DNA of 5,067 nucleotides from DATDRS01 sp035291605 (lineage in GTDB: Bacteria; Chloroflexota; Anaerolineae; Anaerolineales; UBA6663). Under the pieces are notes generated by a model that saw only the letters and a program-made list of their open reading frames with translations, was not told where the DNA came from and did not search any database. Where the stretch lies: the NCBI GenBank assembly GCA_035291605.1, contig DATDRS010000285.1, positions 1 through 5,067 of the forward strand, written 5' to 3'. Positions 1-5,067 of the stretch are shown piece by piece. A program made the position numbers and the translations under genes. Position 1 is the stretch's first letter, and each line of letters opens with the position of its first letter.

Positions 1-767
1 AGCCCGGCCAGCGCATGTCCCAGATAAGTCAGGCTATACCCCTGCCCACGCCGGTCGCCAACCTCCTGCTGGATAGCCAAAGCGCGCTTACAGTACTGCT
101 GGGCAGTCTGGTTGTCATCCAACCCGTGATAGACCAAGCCAAGATTAACCAAACTGGCAGCCTCGCCAATCCTATCGCCAATAGTGAGATAGATACCAAG
201 CGCTTGTTGGTGATAATCACGTGCTGTGGCATAGTCTCCCATGTCGCAGTAGAGGACACCCAAATTGAGGAGTGTAATCGTCTCGCCCCGTCGGTCACCC
301 GTCGTGCGGAAGATGGACAGTACTTGCTCGTAGTAATCACGGGCTACGGTTTGGTCGCCTAATTCCACTTGAATCCGGCCCAGGTTGTTGAGGCTATCGG
401 CTTCTCCCTGGCGGTGTCCTGCAGCGCGATAGGCCTCTAGCGCCTGCTGGAAATGCGTTTGCGCCTTAGCATAGTTCCCTTGATCTAGATAGACATTGCC
501 CAAATAATATAGGCTCTTCGTCTCCGCCGGGCGGTTCTGCGCCTCCCGCGCCAGGCTTAGCGCACGCTCCAGTGGTGTGCGAGCCTCGTCATAGCTCCCC
601 CGTCGCCAGAACACCTTGCCCCACTCGATGTAGGCTTCGGCCGTATGGGCTGAATCCTGAGCCTGCGTCGCCTGCTCTACGGCCCGCTGCACCGCCTCCA
701 ACGCCACCGCATAGTCGCTGATTACTTCGGCATAGTTGGCCTGGCGCAGGGCGACCTCGGCCCCGTG
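1..767 (-). repeat. TPR-encoding tandem array, 120-bp (40-residue) units
   Basis: The 3' part of the cyclase gene encodes consecutive 40-residue tetratricopeptide units beginning at residues 948, 988, 1028, 1068, 1108, 1148 and 1188, that is at bases 767, 647, 527, 407, 287, 167 and 47 reading leftward. The last unit is cut by the edge. The spacing is exact, and units share a pattern like 'GEaxSLxNLGxxYxxxGDyxxAxxyyxqALxIxxxxGDRR'. The 40-residue period fits the kinesin-light-chain/TPR_12 type rather than the canonical 34-residue TPR. The first two units are more diverged. Similarity persists in the DNA: on the plus strand, ATAATCACGTGCT near 214 and GTAATCACGGGCT near 334 are 120 bp apart. 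The array presumably binds a protein or peptide partner and controls the ATPase and cyclase; the ligand is unknown. Confidence 0.88.
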
Positions 768-3608
768 CCGAGTATCATGCATCTCTCCAGCCAGCGCCGC
801 CAGCGCCGCCAGGTCCTCAGCCTGCGCCGGACGTTCGCCGCGCAGATCGTTGACGGCCTCCCTCGCCAGCAACAAATCGTACCGTGCCGTCAAGTCGGTT
901 TCAGGCGTCAGTTTCAGCGCGCGGCTGAAGTACCCGGCGGCCTCGATGTTCGCGAACTGCGCCGCCGCCCACTTGCCTGCCAGCCCGGCGAAATGCCGCT
1001 CGCGGTCTATGTCTTCGGCCTGATGCCAGTGATATACGAGCAGCGGGAGCGTCAGGTCCCCGGCCGAGAGGTCGGATGCCCCCTGATAAGCGCGCTCGTA
1101 CCACACCGCCACCGTGCGATGCAATTGCCGCCGCTGGGCAAAGAGCAGGGTTTCGTAAGCCGCCTCCTGCGTGATGATGTGCTTGAAGATATACGTCAGC
1201 TCAGGCTCCGGCGCTTCCAACGGCGTCAGGTCCAGGTGGGTCAGTGCGTCCAGGTGAGATTTCAGCAGCTGATCGCTGAGCTCCATCTGTTCGCCGAGCG
1301 TGTCGCGCAGAAGCGTAAAGCCAAACGTGCGTCCGATAACCGCCGCGACTTTGAGCGTCAACTGCTTGTCCGGCGGCAGGCGGTCAATGCGCGAGAGGAT
1401 CAGGCCCTGGATGGTGTCCGGCAAAGTCTGCACCGCGCGCGCCAGGTCCCCGCTGACGACGCAGCGCGGCTCATCAGCCTCCGTCGTCACGGTGATGAGT
1501 GCGTTGTCTCGCAGGAAGTACACCAGTTCTTCGGCGAAGAAGGGGTTGCCGTCGGCGCGCTTGCGGACCAGGTCGGCGACCGACGCCGGCAAAGCCTCCG
1601 TCGTCAAACCCAGTCGCGCGGCCGCCAGCGTCACCGTCTCCTCCGGCGACATGGCCCCAAGACGCATGTGGTCGGTCTCGGGCATAGCCGACAGCGCCTG
1701 CGGTTGGGGGCGCACCACATCCTCTTCCAGCGGGCGCATGACCACGACGAGCAATAACGGTACGCGTGCAATCGTCAGTGCGCGCGCGACCTGCGCCGTG
1801 AGGTCCCAGGAGAGCGTGTCGAGCCAGTGGGCGTCTTCCAGCATGAGCACCAGAGGGCGTTCGGCCGCCCAGGCACGCAGCAGCGCAAGCAGCAGCGAGA
1901 CCAGGCTTTCGTGCCGCAGTTGAGTATCCAGCGAGGCCGTCAACTCGTTTTCCGGCAACTCTAGCTTCAACACGTCGTTCAACAGCGGGAGCCGTTCGGC
2001 CAAGTCCGGGGCTACGTCGCGGATGCGCCATTGCACCCGGCGCTGCCGCTCGGCCAGTTCGTCCACGTCTTCCAGGTCGAAGTAGGAGGTGAAAATATCC
2101 CGCCACGCCCGGTACGGCGTCTGCTGCTCAATGCTGCGCCCCATGCCCAGCAGCCCCACCAGGCCGCGCTCGCGCATCAGCCGAATCGCCTCCTCCACCA
2201 GCCTGGACTTACCGATCCCCGCTTCGCCCTCGACGAGCAAAATCTGGCTGCGCCCTGCCTGGATCGCGTCCAGCATGGCCACAATCCTCGCCAGTTCGGC
2301 CTGCCGCCCGACCAGTGCCCGGCCGGCCTCGTCGGGGCGGCCCTTCCCGGCCTCACCCGTGGGGCAATAGATCCGGATCAGCCCGGCTTTGCCTTTCACG
2401 CGGACCGGCGGCAAGAGGTCGAAGGCCAATTTGCCGCGCGCGCCCCGGTAGGTCTCAAAATCGCAGCGCACGTTCCCACTCCCGGCGATGACCATCAAAC
2501 GCGCCGCGAGGTTGACCGGGTCGCCCATCACCGTGTATTCGCGCCGCGTCTCGCTGCCGACCGGCCCGGCGAACACGCGGCCGGTCGTCACGCCGATGGC
2601 GAGTTCAAACCCTTGCGCTCCAGCCCGCGCCATCAACTCCAACGCGCAGCGCAGGGCGCGCTCCGGGTCGTTTTCGTGCGCGCCGAACAGCGCCAGCAAG
2701 ATCGTCCCTTTGTCATCTACGGCGAGCTTGTTGATGCTGCCCTCGTATTGCAGGCGGATCGTCTCCTGCGCGGTGCGGAGAAGGGCATTCAGCCGCTCAA
2801 CCACATCCGGCCGGGAATACTCAATGCCACTGATGCCAATGAACAGGACACTCATCGGACGCAGCACCGCGAGCCACGCCTGCAGCGCCTCCTTCAGCCA
2901 TGTGGTGACGATCCGGGGGACGTAGATGCGCAGGACGGACTCGACCGCCTCGGGATTCGAAACCCGCGCCCAATCCGGCTGCGCCAGAGGGCGCGGCGCG
3001 ACCGGCTCAGGGGACATGATCGCCGTAGCCTCCGGACTGAGGATGACGTCGCCCCGGCTCGCCTGGTGCTCGGCTTGAGCCACCTGCCGCAGAGGATCGC
3101 CCGCGATCACGTACTCCCACCGGTCCGAGATGCCCCCCACCCTCACCCCGAGAATCTCTCCCGCCCCAATGCCGATCTTCATTCCCAGCGCCACCGGCCC
3201 GACGCTCGTCTGCAGCGTGGCGAATTCCATCATCGCCGTCTGCATCGCGTCGGCCGCCTGTTTGGCGCGGCGTGTGGCGGCGTTCAACGGTTCATCCACT
3301 GCCGGGAAGACCACAGTCACTGCGTCGCCGCTGAACTTGACGACTTCGCCCCCCTCGGCTTCGATCAGGGAAATCATACGAGTGAAATAGGTGTTCAGCA
3401 GGCGTGTGAGTTCTTCCGGCCCTTCCAGCCCCTTTTGCGCCAGTGCCTCGGTCAGCGGAGTGAAGCCGGAAACGTCGGCAAAGAGGATGGCGGCGGGGAA
3501 ACGGTCAGCTTGCGCCTCGGTCGGGATGACCGGCGCGGCTTCGCTCAACGTAGCGCGGATGAGGTTCGGCGGGACGTATGCCGCCAGCGTGCGCAGCAGC
3601 TCAGACAA
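1..3608 (-). CDS. Tandem class III nucleotide cyclase – STAND/AAA ATPase – TPR protein (soluble adenylyl cyclase-like), 3' end missing
   Basis: Probably makes cAMP from ATP in the cytoplasm under control of an ATPase switch and a TPR sensor. The frame is open for 1202 codons and runs off the left edge. Domains: cyclase 1 (about 37-195) has metal-binding Asp45 (FADVSGF) and Asp95 (KFSGDA). Cyclase 2 (about 250-415) lacks the first metal Asp (FIGISG, 256-261) but has transition-state Asn366 and Arg370 (VNLAAR), with Lys294 and Thr359 where soluble adenylyl cyclases read adenine. The ATPase (about 431-700) has Walker A GEAGIGKS at 461-468, Walker B LVLMLED at 586-592 and GNPFFAEEL at 687-695. 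A helical linker with FKHIITQEAAYETLL (808-822) leads to TPRs from about 948. The TTG start at 3608 is preceded by AGAGG, and the resulting N-terminus, MSELLRTLAAYVPPNLI, looks natural. An in-frame TAA at 3707-3705 bounds the frame upstream. Adenylyl rather than guanylyl specificity is inferred from residues; the architecture is certain. No transmembrane segment or signal peptide is apparent. Confidence 0.93.
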   Translation of the reverse strand, partial: MSELLRTLAAYVPPNLIRATLSEAAPVIPTEAQADRFPAAILFADVSGFTPLTEALAQKGLEGPEELTRLLNTYFTRMISLIEAEGGEVVKFSGDAVTVVFPAVDEPLNAATRRAKQAADAMQTAMMEFATLQTSVGPVALGMKIGIGAGEILGVRVGGISDRWEYVIAGDPLRQVAQAEHQASRGDVILSPEATAIMSPEPVAPRPLAQPDWARVSNPEAVESVLRIYVPRIVTTWLKEALQAWLAVLRPMSVLFIGISGIEYSRPDVVERLNALLRTAQETIRLQYEGSINKLAVDDKGTILLALFGAHENDPERALRCALELMARAGAQGFELAIGVTTGRVFAGPVGSETRREYTVMGDPVNLAARLMVIAGSGNVRCDFETYRGARGKLAFDLLPPVRVKGKAGLIRIYCPTGEAGKGRPDEAGRALVGRQAELARIVAMLDAIQAGRSQILLVEGEAGIGKSRLVEEAIRLMRERGLVGLLGMGRSIEQQTPYRAWRDIFTSYFDLEDVDELAERQRRVQWRIRDVAPDLAERLPLLNDVLKLELPENELTASLDTQLRHESLVSLLLALLRAWAAERPLVLMLEDAHWLDTLSWDLTAQVARALTIARVPLLLVVVMRPLEEDVVRPQPQALSAMPETDHMRLGAMSPEETVTLAAARLGLTTEALPASVADLVRKRADGNPFFAEELVYFLRDNALITVTTEADEPRCVVSGDLARAVQTLPDTIQGLILSRIDRLPPDKQLTLKVAAVIGRTFGFTLLRDTLGEQMELSDQLLKSHLDALTHLDLTPLEAPEPELTYIFKHIITQEAAYETLLFAQRRQLHRTVAVWYERAYQGASDLSAGDLTLPLLVYHWHQAEDIDRERHFAGLAGKWAAAQFANIEAAGYFSRALKLTPETDLTARYDLLLAREAVNDLRGERPAQAEDLAALAALAGEMHDTRHGAEVALRQANYAEVISDYAVALEAVQRAVEQATQAQDSAHTAEAYIEWGKVFWRRGSYDEARTPLERALSLAREAQNRPAETKSLYYLGNVYLDQGNYAKAQTHFQQALEAYRAAGHRQGEADSLNNLGRIQVELGDQTVARDYYEQVLSIFRTTGDRRGETITLLNLGVLYCDMGDYATARDYHQQALGIYLTIGDRIGEAASLVNLGLVYHGLDDNQTAQQYCKRALAIQQEVGDRRGQGYSLTYLGHALAG
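791..812. repeat. Short 9-bp direct repeat coding an Ala-rich linker
   Basis: CCAGCGCCG occurs twice in tandem (791-799 and 800-808) followed by a partial third copy. It encodes the alternating Leu-Ala-Ala stretch at residues 934-940, just before the TPR array. It is a simple-sequence tract able to gain or lose three residues in frame, with no evidence of a function beyond a helical linker. Confidence 0.55.
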
Positions 3609-3614
3609 AATTCG

Positions 3615-3619
3615 CCTCT
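3615..3619 (-). promoter_or_regulatory. Ribosome binding site deciding the TTG start of the cyclase gene
   Basis: Read on the minus strand the site is AGAGG, followed by a 6-nt spacer and TTG at 3608-3606. The frame has no ATG or GTG between the upstream in-frame TAA (3707-3705) and the first cyclase motif. The only other start codon there, TTG at 3656-3654, has no Shine-Dalgarno-like sequence in front and lies in a palindrome. The downstream TTG also gives the N-terminus typical of this family. Confidence 0.65.
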
Positions 3620-3637
3620 GGATGTTATCGCACGCAG

Positions 3638-3655
3638 TGACGACTTCAGTCGTCA
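3638..3655. repeat. Perfect 8-bp inverted repeat upstream of the cyclase start
   Basis: TGACGACT (3638-3645), two bases, then AGTCGTCA (3648-3655). As RNA it can fold as a 7-bp stem with a UUCA or UGAA tetraloop, depending on strand. It lies 30 bp before the TTG start, within the presumed 5' leader of the cyclase mRNA. The core CGACTGAAGTCG looks to me like a small palindromic repeat scattered in Chloroflexota-like genomes; that is from memory and unverified. It could also be a regulator site or a translation-affecting hairpin. Confidence 0.5.
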
Positions 3656-3703
3656 ACTGAAGCCGCCGCTGTGTGTCAACGACGAGCCAATCTCGTGATC
3701 CTG

Positions 3704-3709
3704 ATTATA
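3704..3709 (-). promoter_or_regulatory. Candidate -10 box of the cyclase gene promoter
   Basis: The minus strand reads TATAAT exactly, in an AT-rich stretch of a GC-rich window, about 95 bp before the TTG start. No convincing TTGACA-like -35 lies 16-18 bp upstream (the hexamer there is roughly GGGTAG) and there is no TG extension, so an activator might be needed or the match may be chance. It would give a leader of about 85-90 nt containing the palindrome at 3638-3655. Confidence 0.4.
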
Positions 3710-3791
3710 CTCTTCGGGCAAGGCCTCTACCCTAAGATTAACCGATTTTCAGGTTAGAGTTCAATTGGAATCCAGGCCCAACCCATAACGG

Positions 3792-3820
3792 AAGCAGACC
3801 TCTTTACACGAGGTCTGCTT
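3792..3820 (-). terminator. Strong stem-loop, possible terminator of the protease gene
   Basis: A perfect 11-bp inverted repeat, AAGCAGACCTC and GAGGTCTGCTT, flanks a 7-nt loop. It begins about 90 bp after the protease stop codon and precedes the candidate cyclase promoter, where a terminator would be expected. The T tract is weak in either direction (only two or three T residues at the stem foot, then mixed sequence), so intrinsic termination is uncertain. It may instead be an mRNA-stabilising hairpin or an interspersed repeat. Confidence 0.5.
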
Positions 3821-3845
3821 TGAGTGCACATCGGCGCCCTACGTG

Positions 3846-3889
3846 GGAGCGATTTTCAACCGCGACAGGAGCGACTCTTAATGCCTGTC
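3846..3889. repeat. GGAGCGA direct repeats and loose inverted repeat
   Basis: GGAGCGA occurs at 3846-3852 and 3868-3874, exactly 22 bp (two helical turns) apart. GACAGG at 3864-3869 is mirrored by CCTGTC at 3884-3889 across a 14-nt loop. The block lies just after the protease stop. Helical-phase spacing is compatible with a protein binding site, but the position downstream of a gene and the repeat-like look fit a scattered intergenic repeat better. Confidence 0.3.
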
Positions 3890-3911
3890 CCCCCTCACTC
3901 GTCACGTATCA

Positions 3912-5067
3912 TTACCTCCGAATCAACGGCAAATAGAGATTGCCGTACACGAAGCTCGTCCCGCCGGCCAGCTTGATCTCCGCACGGCTCATACTCATAC
4001 CGCGGCCATGACCACCGGCGCCGCCAGCCGTCGGATAGACCCAGGTCAGGAACTCATCCCACATACCATTCTGCCCCGCAGAGTCCACTTGAGTCATCTG
4101 GTACAGCGTTTGGGCAGTATAACCGCTGAAGGCCGGCGACGTCCCGTCAGCCGGGAAGTAGATCGAGAGGCCGTGCGCGCCGGCGTGGTTCCAGAGATAG
4201 GTGCTCGGGCCGCTCCGGAAACCGCCGCTCGCATGCCGCTCGGCTTTAACGGCCGCCTGCACCGCATTCTGCACTGCCGTAGCCTGAGCGGAGGCCAGCC
4301 CCTTGGACTTGTCCGCCAGGTCCCACAGGTCTATGTAGTCGGCGTAGAAGGCGTTCGTCGCCTCGCGATCGGCGGCGAAGGCCTGCGAGGTGTTGCGCGC
4401 TGACGTGACCGAAGTGCGGCGCGTCTCATTACCGGCCCCGTTCTGGCTCAGCGCGTTCGCGAAGTTGTTGATCGCCGTCCGCAGGGCTGTCAGTTGGAAG
4501 GTGTCAATCAACGAGATGGTATGCGGCCGGCCCTCCGCCCTGGCGCCACTCGAGTACCGGTCAACGATCCGCTGGCCTGCGACGAGCGGAGTCGTGGTGC
4601 TGATCAAGTCGCTGAAGTACATGGGGTAGGTGTTGATGCCCCAGCTGATCTGCTGGGAGAAGACCACATAATCGGCCCACTCGCGCATGTCGTAGGCGTT
4701 CTCGGTCAACCCCATCAGGCAGGCCTCGTAGTCCACGATACTGATCTTCCGCGCACCGTTCCGGGTGGCCTCCTTGAGCGCCGAGTACACCTCGGGCGGA
4801 ATCAATTGCGGCTGATTAAGAGGCGTGGGGTTCAGGTCCCGGCTTATGCCGTACGCGCCATCCCCATGATCATCCAGAGCCAGATAGTAGTTCTCCGCCG
4901 GGTAATTATCCATCGCCCAAGTGACGAAGTTGGCTAAAGTATCCGGATCCCCCATGTTGAGCTCCCCCAAGTTCCAGCGGTTCGTTCCAGTCGTGTAAGC
5001 CCCGCCCGACTGGACCAGATAACGCACCGTATCCCCCGTGTTCGGCCCGTCGTATAGAATGACCACC
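3912..5067 (-). CDS. Clostripain-family cysteine peptidase (peptidase C11), N-terminus missing
   Basis: A clan CD endopeptidase; clostripain itself cleaves after Arg, but specificity here is unknown. Numbering from the GTG at 5066, the catalytic His is His67 in YLALDDHGDG and the nucleophile is Cys116 in DYEACLMG. Their 49-residue separation suits the family. Also typical are the preceding 'LGELNMGDPDTLANFV' and 'NYPAENYYL' stretches, 'YIDLWDLA' (244-251) and 'GLSIYFPADG' (299-308). A Gly-rich linker (348-357) leads to a tail ending YLPLIRR. The stop is TAA followed at once by an in-frame TGA. The GTG at 5066 is internal, not a start: the usual N-terminal strand, AADNNL-like motif and any signal peptide lie beyond the edge. 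Basic residues between His and Cys (Lys98, Arg102, Lys107) could be self-processing sites, as known for some C11 enzymes. Export is inferred from the family and tail, not seen. Confidence 0.92.
   Translation of the reverse strand, partial: VVILYDGPNTGDTVRYLVQSGGAYTTGTNRWNLGELNMGDPDTLANFVTWAMDNYPAENYYLALDDHGDGAYGISRDLNPTPLNQPQLIPPEVYSALKEATRNGARKISIVDYEACLMGLTENAYDMREWADYVVFSQQISWGINTYPMYFSDLISTTTPLVAGQRIVDRYSSGARAEGRPHTISLIDTFQLTALRTAINNFANALSQNGAGNETRRTSVTSARNTSQAFAADREATNAFYADYIDLWDLADKSKGLASAQATAVQNAVQAAVKAERHASGGFRSGPSTYLWNHAGAHGLSIYFPADGTSPAFSGYTAQTLYQMTQVDSAGQNGMWDEFLTWVYPTAGGAGGHGRGMSMSRAEIKLAGGTSFVYGNLYLPLIRR

Larger units (their letters stand above)
3609..3911. other. Intergenic region, no gene seen
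   Basis: The 303 bp between the protease stop and the cyclase start are visibly more AT-rich than the genes. I see no plausible coding frame, tRNA or CRISPR repeat. The region contains, in minus-strand order, a pair of GGAGCGA repeats with a loose inverted repeat (3846-3889), an 11-bp stem-loop (3792-3820), a TATAAT box (3704-3709), an 8-bp palindrome (3638-3655) and the AGAGG site (3615-3619). Confidence 0.75.

Noticed and set aside
29..340. Minus-strand 103-codon and plus-strand 115-codon frames over the TPR array
   Set aside because: Both are alternative frames of the TPR-coding sequence, their apparent regularity comes from the 120-bp repeats, and no independent motif is present.
1..660. 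CRISPR or non-coding tandem repeats
   Set aside because: The 120-bp periodicity is explained by the in-frame 40-residue TPR units; there are no short identical repeats with unique spacers.
765..1757. Plus-strand open frame of 330 codons
   Set aside because: It is antisense to the ATPase and linker region, has a low-complexity Arg/Gln-rich product, and arises from high GC with few stop codons.
1474..2106. Minus-strand frame of 210 codons with a collagen-like Arg/Gly/Ala composition
   Set aside because: It is out of frame with the cyclase gene on the same strand, which is intact through this region with Walker B in place.
3654..3656. TTG at 3656-3654 as the cyclase start
   Set aside because: It has no Shine-Dalgarno-like sequence upstream, overlaps the palindrome, and would add 16 residues before the family-like N-terminus.
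3675..3680. TTGACA on the minus strand as a -35 box
   Set aside because: There is no -10-like hexamer 16-18 bp downstream, and it lies downstream of the TATAAT box, so the two cannot form one promoter.
2031..3698. Plus-strand open frame of 555 codons
   Set aside because: It lies antisense to the cyclase domains and the P-loop. Its translation is Arg/His/Pro/Gln-rich without a recognisable motif, while the minus frame has unbroken family motifs.
4008..4937. Plus-strand frames of 79 to 147 codons opposite the protease
   Set aside because: They are antisense to a frame with clear clostripain catalytic motifs, and their products resemble nothing.
5064..5066. GTG at 5066 as the protease start
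   Set aside because: The first visible residues (VILYDG) are an internal core strand of the C11 fold, so the true start is outside the window.

Overview
The window carries two genes, both on the minus strand and both cut by the window edges, separated by a gene-free stretch of about 300 bp. The organism is most likely a moderately GC-rich bacterium, and Chloroflexota (Anaerolineae or Chloroflexia type) is my best guess. That guess rests on protein style: a cyclase–ATPase–TPR giant opening with an 'LLxxLAxYVPxxLI' N-terminus, and a secreted-type protease ending in a 'YLPL' tail. There is no rRNA or other phylogenetic marker, so it is an inference.

The first gene in the direction of transcription (5067 down to 3912) encodes the C-terminal 384 residues of a clostripain-family (peptidase C11, clan CD) cysteine protease. 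The catalytic His and Cys are both visible, and its N-terminus lies beyond the right edge. The spacer that follows holds a perfect 11-bp stem-loop that may end the protease transcript, a perfect TATAAT box, a small palindrome and a Shine-Dalgarno-like AGAGG.

The second gene (3608 down to 1, no stop codon in the window) fills 70% of the sequence. Its frame is open for 1202 codons without a frameshift. It encodes two tandem class III nucleotide cyclase domains, a STAND/AAA-type P-loop ATPase and a C-terminal array of 40-residue tetratricopeptide repeats. This is the architecture of mammalian soluble adenylyl cyclase (ADCY10). The catalytic residues are split between the two cyclase domains as in that enzyme: metal-binding aspartates in the first, transition-state Asn/Arg in the second. 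The gene starts with TTG and its end is outside the window, so simple ORF searches miss it. Long open frames on the plus strand across it are antisense shadows.

The two genes need not work together. They are co-directional, but a stem-loop and a candidate promoter separate them. The cyclase protein is predicted to be cytoplasmic: the TPR array would sense a partner, the ATPase would switch, and the cyclase would make cAMP. The protease looks extracytoplasmic, although its signal peptide cannot be seen. The least expected features are an abrupt GC drop (about 67-70% to 55%) at a TPR-unit boundary inside the cyclase gene, and the protease's hydrophobic C-terminal tail.
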